DNA of 64,000 nucleotides from Pseudomonadota bacterium (GTDB lineage Bacteria; Bdellovibrionota; UBA1018; CAIMNF01): NCBI GenBank assembly GCA_027488515.1, contig JAIYBN010000004.1, positions 551,252 to 615,251 of the forward strand, read 5' to 3'. Shown piece by piece: positions 49,185 to 58,952 of this stretch (position 1 is its first letter; each line of letters starts with the position of its first letter). The notes under the pieces were generated by a model. It saw only the letters and a program-made list of their open reading frames with translations, ran no database searches and was not told where the DNA came from. The position numbers and the translations under genes were made by a program.

Positions 49185-50531
49185 ATGACATCCTCCACCC
49201 CCCTGTCCATCCCCCAACTCATCCAGAAAAAACGCGACAACACCCCTCTTGCTCCGAATGAAATCGAACGCATCATCCGTGGCGCGGTTTCGAAAGAGAT
49301 CCCCGACTACCAACTCAGCGCGTTTTTGATGGCGACCTATTTCACCGGCATGACCTTTGATGAAACCGCCAACCTTACCCGGTCCATGGTCGACTCCGGA
49401 GAGACCGTGGATCTCGCCAAGATCAAGGGGGCGAAGGTCGACAAACATTCGACCGGTGGTATCGGCGACAAAGTCTCGATCATCCTCGCTCCACTCGCCG
49501 CGGCTTGCGGCCTGAAGGTGCCGATGATGGCCGGGCGGGGTCTCGGCCACACCGGTGGGACGATCGACAAACTGGAGGCCATCCCCGGCTACAGAACCGT
49601 GCTCTCGCGCGATGAGTTCTCGAAGATCCTGAGCGAAGTGGGATGCGCCATCATCTCGCAAAGCGAGAAGATCGCACCTGCAGACCGGATTTTCTACGCT
49701 CTTCGGGATGTGACCGCCACCATCGAGTGCATTCCGCTCATCACCTCGTCGATCCTCTCCAAGAAGATCGCAGAAGGTGCCAACGGTCTTGTCATGGACA
49801 TCAAAGTCGGCAACGGCGCCTTCATGAAAAAGAAGACCGAAGCCATGACACTGGCCCGCACCCTCCGCGCGGTGGCCAAACGATCCAAGGTCGAGCTACG
49901 GGCGACCCTGACCAACATGGACCAACCTCTCGGTTACGCTGCGGGGAACGCTCTCGAAATCTACGAGTGCATCGAAGTCATGAAGAACGAGGACCTGAAT
50001 CCATACCAGCTCCGCTCATCGGACCTCCGTGAACTCACCTTGCACCTGTGTGCCCACATGCTGGAAATCGGGAAAGTCGTGAAATCCCACGCAGAAGGAC
50101 GCAAACTCGCGTCCAAAAAGCTGGAAGACGGCTCGGCCTGGAAAAAATTCAAGGAAATGGTCACGGCACAAGGCGGAGACGCTTCCACACTGGAAGAGCC
50201 TTGGCGCTACATGAAGTCGGACAAGGTCGTCGACATCCGGTGCGGAAAAAAAGGTTATGTGACGGAGATGCAGTCCGAAGAAATCGGACGATTGCTGATC
50301 CAGCTCGGTGCCGGCCGGAACCGTGTGGGTGAGCCGATCGATCACTCGGTCGGACTCTTCTTCCACAAGAAACTCGGAGCGATGGTCAAGCCGCAGGACA
50401 CCCTGGTCACCGTTTTCGGGAACAAGAACAGCGATTTCGATTTGATCGCGTCTCAGATCCACTCTATGATCAAGATCAGCGCCGCTAAAAAAACCGCGCC
50501 GAAACTGATCCTGGAGGCGAACGTCAAATGA
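49185..50531 (+). CDS. deoA: Thymidine/pyrimidine-nucleoside phosphorylase
   Basis: VDKHSTGGIGDKVSIILAPL, GRGLGHTGGTIDKLE, MDIKVGNGAFMK. Confidence 0.96.
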   Translation: MTSSTPLSIPQLIQKKRDNTPLAPNEIERIIRGAVSKEIPDYQLSAFLMATYFTGMTFDETANLTRSMVDSGETVDLAKIKGAKVDKHSTGGIGDKVSIILAPLAAACGLKVPMMAGRGLGHTGGTIDKLEAIPGYRTVLSRDEFSKILSEVGCAIISQSEKIAPADRIFYALRDVTATIECIPLITSSILSKKIAEGANGLVMDIKVGNGAFMKKKTEAMTLARTLRAVAKRSKVELRATLTNMDQPLGYAAGNALEIYECIEVMKNEDLNPYQLRSSDLRELTLHLCAHMLEIGKVVKSHAEGRKLASKKLEDGSAWKKFKEMVTAQGGDASTLEEPWRYMKSDKVVDIRCGKKGYVTEMQSEEIGRLLIQLGAGRNRVGEPIDHSVGLFFHKKLGAMVKPQDTLVTVFGNKNSDFDLIASQIHSMIKISAAKKTAPKLILEANVK

Positions 50532-50935
50532 TCGATGAGACCCTGAAGAGTCTTGCCATCCGAGCAATGGATCACTCGTACTCGCCTTACAGCAAGAAGC
50601 AAGTCGGAGCGGCGATCCGTCTTTCGAGCGGAAAGATTTACACCGGCTGTAACATCGAGAATTCCTCGTACGGCGGCACCGTGTGCGCCGAACGCGTCGC
50701 CGTTTGGAAGGCCGTGAGCGAAGAAGGCCCCGGAATCGAGATCACGGAAGTCGCCGTCGCAACGGATGCCGATCCACCCTGGTCTCCTTGCGGACTTTGC
50801 AGACAGGTGATCAACGAGTTTGTGGCAAAATCCTGTCACGTGCACCTGGTCAACAAGACCGGAACCGTCAAGACCCACACTCATCACGAGCTTCTTCCCC
50901 ACGGATTCGACCGCAGCGCTCTCGAGCGTTCTTGA
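50528..50935 (+). CDS. cdd: Cytidine deaminase
   Basis: YTGCNIENSSYGGTVCAERVA, PPWSPCGLCRQVINEF. Confidence 0.95.
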   Translation: MIDETLKSLAIRAMDHSYSPYSKKQVGAAIRLSSGKIYTGCNIENSSYGGTVCAERVAVWKAVSEEGPGIEITEVAVATDADPPWSPCGLCRQVINEFVAKSCHVHLVNKTGTVKTHTHHELLPHGFDRSALERS

Positions 50936-51048
50936 TTCTCCTTTGCTCACCCATTCCTTCATGGGAGACTGATCGAAACGCATTGTTCCCGGGATTCAGG
51001 ATGAATCCCCAAATGCCCGAACCAAACGAATTCAACGGAGGAATTCTC

Positions 51049-52230
51049 ATGCTTCGATCGTTCATCGCCCTGTTCGCGCTCTTCATCGGCCTCGCAGGCC
51101 AGGCAAACGCCCAGGGCTCCAGCCAGCCCAAAGAGTGGACCTTCCTGGTCTACTTGAACGGGTTCAACAACCTTGACCAGTTCGGAGCCCTCAACATCAA
51201 CCAAATGGAGCGGATCGGCTCCACCGACCGCGTGAACGTGATCGTCCAGTGGGCCAGCTTGCAGACGAAAACCGTGAAGCGCCTGGTGATCCGCAAGGAC
51301 AACGACTTCAACAAAGTGACTTCTCCCGTCGTGGAAAACCTCGGTCGGGTCGACATGGGCGACTGGCGCACACTGGTGGACTTCGTCCGCTGGGGCAACC
51401 AGAAATATCCGGCCCAGAAAGTATTCGTCGACGTCTGGAATCACGGAAGCGGCTGGCACGGAAAGCGTGACGGCAGCATCATCCAGCCGATGGACATCAG
51501 CTACGACGATCTCTCCGGAAATCGGATGACCACGAAGCAGTTGGCTCTCGCCATGTCGGAATCCGCGAAAATCCTCGGACACAAAGTGGATCTTTACGCC
51601 TCCGACGCCTGCTTGATGGCCATGGTCGAAGTCGCCCACGAGATGAAAGACTCGGTCAGCGTGTTCGCAGGCTCTGAAGAAGTCGAGCCGGGCGCTGGCT
51701 GGCCCTACGACACCTTCCTTGCCCGCTGGAACGCTCTCCAGGTTGCAAGTCCCCAGGAAGTCGCCAAGGCACTTTCGAAGGAATATGTGAAATCCTACCA
51801 GGGCTCCTCGAACGCCGTGACCTTCTCGGCCTTCGATCTCGACCGCCTGGCACCATTGACCCGCAACATCCGTGAGTTCTCGGACTCTTTCAAGAACCTG
51901 AACGCCACCGCGGTGAAACAGGTCCTGAAAGCAGCGGAGAACGCCCAGAGCTTCACCAACTCGGATTATGTCGATTTCGTCGACTTCTTGAACAACGTGA
52001 AGAATGCAGGCATCTCCTCGCTGGATACCGGCATCCTGAGCCGCCTCGCCTCCTCGACCGGTGACTTCATCATCGCGAATGACACTTACCGGTTCCCGAA
52101 GGCCTACGGAATGGCGATCTGGATTCCGACCTCCCGCTATGAGTACGCACAGCATGCGGACCTCTACTCGCAGCTGAGCTTCGACCAGACCACCCGCTGG
52201 GGCGATGTTCTGAAATCCATGCTGAAATAA
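51049..52230 (+). CDS. Secreted clostripain-family (C11) cysteine peptidase
   Basis: Signal peptide MLRSFIALFALFIGLAGQANA; VWNHGSGWHG (His), YASDACLMAMVEVA (Cys); SD GGAGG. Confidence 0.88.
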   Translation: MLRSFIALFALFIGLAGQANAQGSSQPKEWTFLVYLNGFNNLDQFGALNINQMERIGSTDRVNVIVQWASLQTKTVKRLVIRKDNDFNKVTSPVVENLGRVDMGDWRTLVDFVRWGNQKYPAQKVFVDVWNHGSGWHGKRDGSIIQPMDISYDDLSGNRMTTKQLALAMSESAKILGHKVDLYASDACLMAMVEVAHEMKDSVSVFAGSEEVEPGAGWPYDTFLARWNALQVASPQEVAKALSKEYVKSYQGSSNAVTFSAFDLDRLAPLTRNIREFSDSFKNLNATAVKQVLKAAENAQSFTNSDYVDFVDFLNNVKNAGISSLDTGILSRLASSTGDFIIANDTYRFPKAYGMAIWIPTSRYEYAQHADLYSQLSFDQTTRWGDVLKSMLK

Positions 52231-52247
52231 AGGGTCCTGACGGACGC

Positions 52248-52284
52248 AGGAACGGGGGCTCTCCGGAGTCCCCGTTTTTTTTCA
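52248..52284 (+). terminator. Intrinsic terminator after the C11 peptidase
   Basis: AACGGGGGCTCTCCGGAGTCCCCGTTTTTTTT. Confidence 0.85.
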
Positions 52285-52344
52285 CCCAAAGGGTCAAGTT
52301 TTTGACTTGTTCCGCCGACAAGATTCGAAAGGAGATCGGACATC

Positions 52345-52893
52345 ATGATTCCCAACCCACCCCCTTTCCGACACTACCCGGTCACACCTGCGGGATTTTG
52401 GATCCGCTTTGCCGCCTTCCTGGTCGATTTGGCCACGGTGATGGTTGCGGTCAACCTGGTCCAGCTCGGCTTCCGGAGCTTGCAGGCACCTCCCTGGGTC
52501 TGGTCGGCCGTGAATTTCGTTTTCACCATTTTGTACTTCGGATTCTTTTACTCACGGAAAGGCGCAACCCCCGGAAAATGGACCTTCGGCATCCGGGTCC
52601 GCCACCAGGGGCACCACCCGGGATTCTTCCGGAGCATCCTCCGCGAGACATTGGGCAAAACCGTCTCGGTGATCCTGTTTTTCGGTGGATTCGTGATGAG
52701 TGCCTTCCGTAAAGACAAGCTCGCACTCCACGATCTGGTCTTCGGGACCAGAGTGATCAAGAGTGCCCCCCTGCAACCCGCCTGGGTCGCGGCGGCGATC
52801 ACAGTGTTCATCTTGAATGCCAGCCTGACCGGAGCCTTGATCCAGAAAATCAGGAACGAAAATCGGGCCCCGGCTTCGATCACGAAGCCGTGA
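52345..52893 (+). CDS. RDD-family membrane protein
   Basis: AGFWIRFAAFLVDLATV, GATPGKWTFGIRV, FRKDKLALHDLVFGTRV. Confidence 0.88.
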   Translation: MIPNPPPFRHYPVTPAGFWIRFAAFLVDLATVMVAVNLVQLGFRSLQAPPWVWSAVNFVFTILYFGFFYSRKGATPGKWTFGIRVRHQGHHPGFFRSILRETLGKTVSVILFFGGFVMSAFRKDKLALHDLVFGTRVIKSAPLQPAWVAAAITVFILNASLTGALIQKIRNENRAPASITKP

Positions 52894-52901
52894 GACTGAT
52901 T

Positions 52902-53240
52902 TCACTCCTCTGAGTCGGAGTCGTCTCCTTCACGATTTTGTACGCGGATCTTCACCATCCAGCCCTCGTCGAGCGGATCTTCCTTCAAGAGAGACGGTTC
53001 GTCGATGAGGGACTCGTTCACTTCGGCGACACCACCATCCACTGGACTGATCAGTTCGAAGTTCTGCTTTTCACCCTCGATCTCACAGATCACGTCATCC
53101 TGGTAAAGATCCTCGCCCTCTGTGGGCAGGGAAACCGCCTGGATTCCCCCGATCTCCTCGAGTCCCTTTTCGGTGAGACCGATCGTGACCAAACCACCCT
53201 TTTTCCGGAACCAGATTCGTCCATCATCGTATTCGTTCAT
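52902..53240 (-). CDS. gcvH: Glycine cleavage H-like protein
   Basis: VTIGLTEKGLEEIGGI, EIEGEKQNFELISPVDGGVAEVNESL (lipoyl-Lys position kept), DEGWMVKIR. Confidence 0.8.
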   Translation of the reverse strand: MNEYDDGRIWFRKKGGLVTIGLTEKGLEEIGGIQAVSLPTEGEDLYQDDVICEIEGEKQNFELISPVDGGVAEVNESLIDEPSLLKEDPLDEGWMVKIRVQNREGDDSDSEE

Positions 53241-53247
53241 GTTTTCC

Positions 53248-54150
53248 TCATTTTCTTCCCGGTTTTCGTGACAAGAAAACCGTGTCTTCCTGCTTGATCC
53301 GAATCTCGAGCCAGTGATCCTGCCCGGTTTGAAAGGTGCTCCATTCGAATTCGGGCTGTAAGTAGGTCTTCTTCGGTTTCCCGGGTACCGTCCACTCGAC
53401 TTTCCACTTCGGTGCCTTCGGGTCCTCCACCTTGGAGAACACCACCTTCACATTCCCGGAGCGCTTGGGCCCCACTTCGATCCCACGCCATTCTCCAGCG
53501 AGTTCCTTCTCAGACAAGGGCTTCAACGGAGTTTGCACTCCGTTCTTCGCTCCGTTTTGTGCCTGTGCAGGAGCGGCCTCGACAGAATCCGGGCGCTTCC
53601 GTTTCAAAAGCGTGGGATCGGGCTTCTCATCCAGGACCCGGGCGACCCAGTCCTCTTTTTCGTTCGCCCTGAACCGGGCAAGCACCGGTCCTGCCTTCGC
53701 CGGACTGACATGATCCCGAATCGCCCGTGCCAGTGCTTTACGGATGTGTGGATCGTTCGAAGAAAGGTGCGGTTCGATGAATTCGAGAGCCGCATCGCCT
53801 TGCGATTCCACAAATGCAGAAAGCAGTTTCTTCTTCATCACGGAATTCTGTTCTTTTTCGGCGTCCGACCTGAGGAGCTCTCCCACGGACGGGTCACTGA
53901 AGTGCGACAATCCGTCGATCAGCCAGCTTTTCTCGTAGGAGGACTTCGTCTCCTGGTACATCTGGCGGATCACCGGCAACGCTTCGGAACCCAGACGCTC
54001 CCAGAAAGGTCCGGGCGGCCCGGGATGTCGCTGGGACATCTGGCTACGGATTTCATTCCGGATCTCGTCCGGTGTGAGTGCCCGGGCCTCCGGCAGACAG
54101 ACACCCAACCCGATCAACAACCACGTGCCGATCACTCCGAGTCTTTTCAT
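53248..54150 (-). CDS. Secreted HEAT-like repeat protein
   Basis: Signal peptide MKRLGVIGTWLLIGLGVCLPEARA; helical repeats (DGLSHFSDPSVGELLRSDA, FIEPHLSSNDPHIRKALARAI). Confidence 0.6.
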   Translation of the reverse strand: MKRLGVIGTWLLIGLGVCLPEARALTPDEIRNEIRSQMSQRHPGPPGPFWERLGSEALPVIRQMYQETKSSYEKSWLIDGLSHFSDPSVGELLRSDAEKEQNSVMKKKLLSAFVESQGDAALEFIEPHLSSNDPHIRKALARAIRDHVSPAKAGPVLARFRANEKEDWVARVLDEKPDPTLLKRKRPDSVEAAPAQAQNGAKNGVQTPLKPLSEKELAGEWRGIEVGPKRSGNVKVVFSKVEDPKAPKWKVEWTVPGKPKKTYLQPEFEWSTFQTGQDHWLEIRIKQEDTVFLSRKPGRK

Positions 54151-55916
54151 CAGCGTACCAAAGGGCTCCACTGTAACATGGCGGAAGATTGCTGGGAAAA
54201 CAGGTTGCCGTCCTCGTTCCAGACCCCGCTCGCATTCAACTGGCGGTTCTTGGTCGTGTACCACATCACATGGTTGAACTGGCACTCCTTAACCGCCGGG
54301 CAGAATTCACGAGGCATGTCGGAATTGCCGTCCAGAAACGCCCCGGTCTGGGACGCAGGTGCCTGGTCGATGGCAGCCGAAACCGGTGTGGCGGTCATGT
54401 AGTCCAGAGAGGTCACCGCATCGCAAGCGGTTTTGCACGAAGTTCCGGCCAGGGGCGAAGATTGCGTGGTGGCGGTATCCGTGTAGTAACACACCCGTTG
54501 ACTCATGTTCCCCGCCGAGCTCTTGATGCAACGGGGGGTGTCGTTCAATACATCATGATTCTGGGTGGCGCCTGATGAATTTTCCGTCGGATGATTCAAG
54601 CCGAGATAGTGCCCGAGCTCATGGGCGATGGTTGCGGCCATCTCGAGGAAATCATTCTCCTGGTGCTTCCGGTTGCAGTTGCTCACCGTGCATTTCGGAT
54701 TGTAAGCGGCCAGGTCCCCGCCACTGGAGAACGCAAGACCACTGGTCTGGGTGCCATGGATCGGAGGACCGAGAATTCCTCCCGAAACCCCGAGGATCCG
54801 GAGACTGGAACTCGAATACATGATGTCACTCACCAGGAAGATGTTGATCGCATTACCGGAGTTCGCAAGCAGTGCGTCCGCGGTGGACCCGACCTGAAAC
54901 ATGTTACCCAGGTCGAGGTAATCCACTTGGGCATATTGGATTCCTCCGTTGGCATTCGACCACTCGAACACATTGAGTTCGTTGATCCCGATTTTCGCGC
55001 CACTGGCATCTTTCAAAAGTCGATTGACCTCCTTGAACAGGAGGTCCAAATTCCTCGATCCAGCCGCACTCAGTGAGTCATTGACATTCTCGTCTCCGAC
55101 GAGGATCAGGTTGATGTTGACTCCACCGTTCACCGAAAGTGAATCCCGGGTCGCCGTGTCCCTTTTCACCATGACCGTGACTTTCAGTCCGGCCAGAAGA
55201 TTGTCGACCGATCCGCCGGAATCCGACATCAAAACGTATTTGGCGAAGTACTGGCCTGCAGGAAGTGACCCTGACATCGGACAATCCCAACTGTTCACAC
55301 TCGAATCGCAACGTGGAAACGAGTTGGTGGTCGCGTACCCGTACGGAGGAATCTGATGCTGATCCCAATCGTTTCTTCCCCCGAAAGCGCTTCCCGTGTC
55401 GATGGTGCAGTTCGGGTTCACATCACAGTATCCGCCCGAGCAAGCCCACATCCCTTCGCTGACACAAGCACCCTTCAACTTGACATAGTTGACGGTCGGT
55501 CCGGAGGTGGGAATCACGTAAAACTCGGTCAACACGGGATAAGCTCCGCCTTGTGAAAGCGGATAGTCCTGGGTTTCCGCCACCAGTGTCATGGAACCGA
55601 GGGGACCGAAGTCACCGGAACCGTAGGTGCCGAGACTGACGAGCAACTCCTTGCTGCTCCAAGCCTGGTCGAACTGCACCATGCCCACATTGGTGTAATA
55701 GAGTTCGGACCGGGTCACCGCCACCGTGCCCTTGATCACCGAATTCCCCACCACCGCGGAATTCGGAGCATAACGACCGGCCTCCAATGAAGCGCCGGAA
55801 ACCACAGGGGTCGGATCACTCTTTTTGGAACAGGAACTCATTCCGATCGGAATCAGAAACAGGAGAAGAGACAACACATGAATGGATCTGATACGCACCC
55901 CAACTCTTCGGCTCAC
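54150..55916 (-). CDS. Metzincin-type zinc metalloprotease, probable lipoprotein
   Basis: TIAHELGHYLGLNHP (HExxHxxGxxH); N-terminal LLLFLIPIGMSSC. Confidence 0.8.
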   Translation of the reverse strand: MSRRVGVRIRSIHVLSLLLFLIPIGMSSCSKKSDPTPVVSGASLEAGRYAPNSAVVGNSVIKGTVAVTRSELYYTNVGMVQFDQAWSSKELLVSLGTYGSGDFGPLGSMTLVAETQDYPLSQGGAYPVLTEFYVIPTSGPTVNYVKLKGACVSEGMWACSGGYCDVNPNCTIDTGSAFGGRNDWDQHQIPPYGYATTNSFPRCDSSVNSWDCPMSGSLPAGQYFAKYVLMSDSGGSVDNLLAGLKVTVMVKRDTATRDSLSVNGGVNINLILVGDENVNDSLSAAGSRNLDLLFKEVNRLLKDASGAKIGINELNVFEWSNANGGIQYAQVDYLDLGNMFQVGSTADALLANSGNAINIFLVSDIMYSSSSLRILGVSGGILGPPIHGTQTSGLAFSSGGDLAAYNPKCTVSNCNRKHQENDFLEMAATIAHELGHYLGLNHPTENSSGATQNHDVLNDTPRCIKSSAGNMSQRVCYYTDTATTQSSPLAGTSCKTACDAVTSLDYMTATPVSAAIDQAPASQTGAFLDGNSDMPREFCPAVKECQFNHVMWYTTKNRQLNASGVWNEDGNLFSQQSSAMLQWSPLVR

Positions 55917-55992
55917 GGGATTCCCCTCTTGAATGATTATACCCTTTGGTGCCGTGCGCGACCAAAGCCGTTAAATCAATGACATCCGTGAA

Positions 55993-57111
55993 TCAGGCGT
56001 GCGCCCGGTATGGATTGCGGATGCCGGTCCACTGGTTCAACTCGGCCTGTACTTTTCCGTCGTGAATCCGAACCAGTACGAAGGTGGGATGGAAGGGTTC
56101 GCCGATATACCGCCAATCGAGGTAGACCATCTTCGTCCAGGTTCCGCAGTTGAGGTATTGACGACCCTGTTCGTACACGCGGTGCATGGGCAGGTGGGTG
56201 TGCCCCATCACCACAGTGTGCAACCCGGGATCCGCACCGAGCAGCTCCCTCGCCTGGTCCTCGAGATCGAGAAACAGCGATCGCTCTTGCGACAAGGTCT
56301 GCATGGTCCGCCTAAAACCGAACAAAGACGGCGAACGACTCATGATCCGGGTTTTCAGAAAATAGAACATCGACAGGAGGATGAATTTGAGGGTGAATGC
56401 CGGGTCGAAGAGGATTCCGAAGAAAGCGAAAATCTTGAGCGGGCGGATCTTGTCCAAGTTCCCCCGCTCCCACTTGAGGCGGTTCACGATCTTCAGGATG
56501 TAAATGCTCCCCCATGGAATATTGAGAACCCGGGTGCCGTTACTGAGTTCCATCAGGGGGTTCTTGAAATCCAACTGATTGCTCGCTTCGAACTGGTTCC
56601 CATGTCGGATTTCAAGGCCGTGGTCGTAACGGATCCGGTCGGTGTCGGCGATGATCCTGACTTTTTGGCTCGGAAAAAATCCTTCAGGATCCCACTCCCG
56701 GGTGATCCGCTCCCTGACTTTCTCGAAAAACAATTCAGCATCGTGATTGCCGATCAAATACGTGATCCGTTTACAGGGCTTGGATGCGAACTTCCGGAGA
56801 GCGGCCATGACCCGGGGATGACCCGCCAGGATCGCCTCGCACTTGGTGAGGGCGATCTCCTCGGTGATCCCCTCCTCGAACTCGCCCAGGTAGGGTACAT
56901 TGAGGAAGTCGAAGAAATCGCCATTGATCACCAACTCCACTTCGACCGGCCCGGAGGGACCTTCTCCGTACACCCCGGTCGAGAAAAACTCAAAGAACTC
57001 GCACATCTCGCCATCGTGGAAAAAGTCCTCGTGAGGATTGAATTTTCCGTCGAAATAGCGCCCCGCCGAAAGATGGCAATCGCTGATGATGATTTTGAAG
57101 TGTTCAGCCAC
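55993..57111 (-). CDS. Calcineurin-like metallophosphoesterase
   Basis: IISDCHLSAG, LVINGDFFDFL, YLIGNHDAELFF, VVMGHTHLPMHRVY. Confidence 0.9.
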   Translation of the reverse strand: MAEHFKIIISDCHLSAGRYFDGKFNPHEDFFHDGEMCEFFEFFSTGVYGEGPSGPVEVELVINGDFFDFLNVPYLGEFEEGITEEIALTKCEAILAGHPRVMAALRKFASKPCKRITYLIGNHDAELFFEKVRERITREWDPEGFFPSQKVRIIADTDRIRYDHGLEIRHGNQFEASNQLDFKNPLMELSNGTRVLNIPWGSIYILKIVNRLKWERGNLDKIRPLKIFAFFGILFDPAFTLKFILLSMFYFLKTRIMSRSPSLFGFRRTMQTLSQERSLFLDLEDQARELLGADPGLHTVVMGHTHLPMHRVYEQGRQYLNCGTWTKMVYLDWRYIGEPFHPTFVLVRIHDGKVQAELNQWTGIRNPYRAHA

Positions 57112-57178
57112 TCAGACCTATCCTAAGGCCGCCTGCCCCCTCCTTCAAGGTGGAATCCTCTCCCTGATGGCCGACTGA

Positions 57179-57207
57179 TTGACTTCGGGGCCGGAAGTGA
57201 GTAAGAT
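57179..57207 (+). promoter_or_regulatory. Sigma70-like promoter of the ferredoxin gene
   Basis: TTGACT (57179-57184), 17 nt, TAAGAT (57202-57207), ATG 57215 after 7 nt. Confidence 0.65.
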
Positions 57208-57214
57208 GCCCGCC

Positions 57215-57448
57215 ATGGCAGAAAAAGGAAAGAAATGGCCCGATAACTCCAAAGGCAAGTTTTATGTGGATGACCAGTGCATCGACTGCGACGCTTGTCG
57301 CTCCGAAGCGCCGGATCATTTCACCCGGAACGATGAGCACGGCTATTCTTTCGTATTCAAACAGCCGACCACTCCGGACGAAATCGCCCGCGCCCAAGCC
57401 GCTTTGGAGGCTTGCCCGGTTGAAGCCATCGGTAAAGACGGCGAATAA
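57215..57448 (+). CDS. Single-cluster ferredoxin
   Basis: 77 aa; CIDCDAC...EACPVEAIG. Confidence 0.87.
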   Translation: MAEKGKKWPDNSKGKFYVDDQCIDCDACRSEAPDHFTRNDEHGYSFVFKQPTTPDEIARAQAALEACPVEAIGKDGE

Positions 57449-57463
57449 GTCCCGGAGACCGAC

Positions 57464-58240
57464 TCAGTAACCGAGTCGCTTCAGGTAGTCTTCCACAGAG
57501 GGTGACCCGTCGAGGTTGCCAGGATCGGCCACAGCCCCTGCTACGGACTGGATGGTCTGGGTTTCAAGTTCCGCTTTTTTGGACGGTTCCACCGGACCGG
57601 ACGAGGCACTCGCTCCGGCTGGAGCTTGCCTGCGAGGAGCGGAATCGGGAGTGGACTGAAGAATGCCCATCATGTGGCTGCGGATCTGCGAGAGTTCCCG
57701 CTCGAGCTTTTCCACCTGGGTCTCGGCGGCGGCACAACGCTCGGAAGAGTCGAGCAATTGGGCTGCGACGCTTTCGTTCTTCATCTTCAGGTCCCAAATC
57801 TGGTTGGCGAATTTGACTTCGAGTTCGGAACGGAGCTCGCCCTGCTTTTGAGAATGTTGCTGGACCAATTGTCCGCGCAACACCTTCTGAGCCTCGATTT
57901 CCTTGTGGAGGGACTCGATCACCATGTTCTTGTCGAGAATCTCATTCCGCAGATTCTCCGTCTCGAGCTTGAGCAACTGCATCTGATCGGTCAGTTCACC
58001 CACGTGACTTTGATAAATCTTGGCTTGGGACTGGCCCTCATGCTTCAGGTCCAGGAGCTTTTGCTCCATGCGGCCGCGCTCTTCTTCGATCTTCTGGACA
58101 TCATAGGCGAAAGAATCGAGGCGGATCATCGCCTCGGTCCGCTTGTCCTGCCAATTTTGCAAAGAACGGCGCGCCTCGGCAATCGCGTGAACCAGGTCAT
58201 CCAAACGCACGGTATTGATGTTCGTATTGGGATCTTGCAT
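57464..58240 (-). CDS. Coiled-coil protein, hypothetical
   Basis: Long heptad-rich helical segment; SD AGGAG-type upstream of MQDPNTNINT. Confidence 0.65.
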   Translation of the reverse strand: MQDPNTNINTVRLDDLVHAIAEARRSLQNWQDKRTEAMIRLDSFAYDVQKIEEERGRMEQKLLDLKHEGQSQAKIYQSHVGELTDQMQLLKLETENLRNEILDKNMVIESLHKEIEAQKVLRGQLVQQHSQKQGELRSELEVKFANQIWDLKMKNESVAAQLLDSSERCAAAETQVEKLERELSQIRSHMMGILQSTPDSAPRRQAPAGASASSGPVEPSKKAELETQTIQSVAGAVADPGNLDGSPSVEDYLKRLGY

Positions 58241-58340
58241 GGCTGAACAACTCCTGTTTCCATTGTGCGACGGATCGCATCCAGAACCAATAGGCAATTT
58301 TTACTTACCTTATCAGGGATGGCCGTCATAAGCTATGGCC

Positions 58341-58952
58341 ATGAAGTCCCTGAAAACGCTCTTCTGCCTCGCAATGCTTGGGTGGGCACCCGCCTCTCAA
58401 GCCCTCGAAGTCAGCGCCTGGGGCGGGCTGCTTTACGCAGCACCATCGGAGTCAGTTCAGGGGGTGGATCAGGGCTGGACCGGGAGCGCCGGGACCCACT
58501 TCGGAATTAATGCACTGCTTCCACTCTGGGAAAGCCCGATCAGCCTTGAGAGTGGCGTTTCCCTCTTGAAAGAGGCCAGTGAGCGCTCGGTATCGGGTCT
58601 CTCCACCACCCGCACCACCGAATGGATCCAGGTTCCACTTCTCCTCCATTATCATTTCGACCATTCCATGAGCCTCGGAGCCGGTGGCTATGCCAGCTTT
58701 GCGAAAGGAATGGTGAGTACCCGGGATTCGGTCAGCACGGTGAACCAACCTTACGACACCGCCCAGATTCAAACACTCGACCTCGGCCTCTTGATCGACC
58801 TACGTGCCAGATTCCGCCTGTTCGATTCCTTCAGCTTCATCCTCGATGCACGCTATCAGCATGGATTCCAGGATCTCTCGACCGTCACGACCAAGACCCT
58901 CTTTGCACGATCCATCCACATGCTCGGCGGCATCTCGTACCGCTTCGATTAA
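58341..58952 (+). CDS. Outer-membrane beta-barrel-like protein
   Basis: Signal peptide MKSLKTLFCLAMLGWAPASQA; alternating amphipathic strands and terminal aromatic GGISYRFD; ATG 58335 also possible. Confidence 0.6.
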   Translation: MKSLKTLFCLAMLGWAPASQALEVSAWGGLLYAAPSESVQGVDQGWTGSAGTHFGINALLPLWESPISLESGVSLLKEASERSVSGLSTTRTTEWIQVPLLLHYHFDHSMSLGAGGYASFAKGMVSTRDSVSTVNQPYDTAQIQTLDLGLLIDLRARFRLFDSFSFILDARYQHGFQDLSTVTTKTLFARSIHMLGGISYRFD

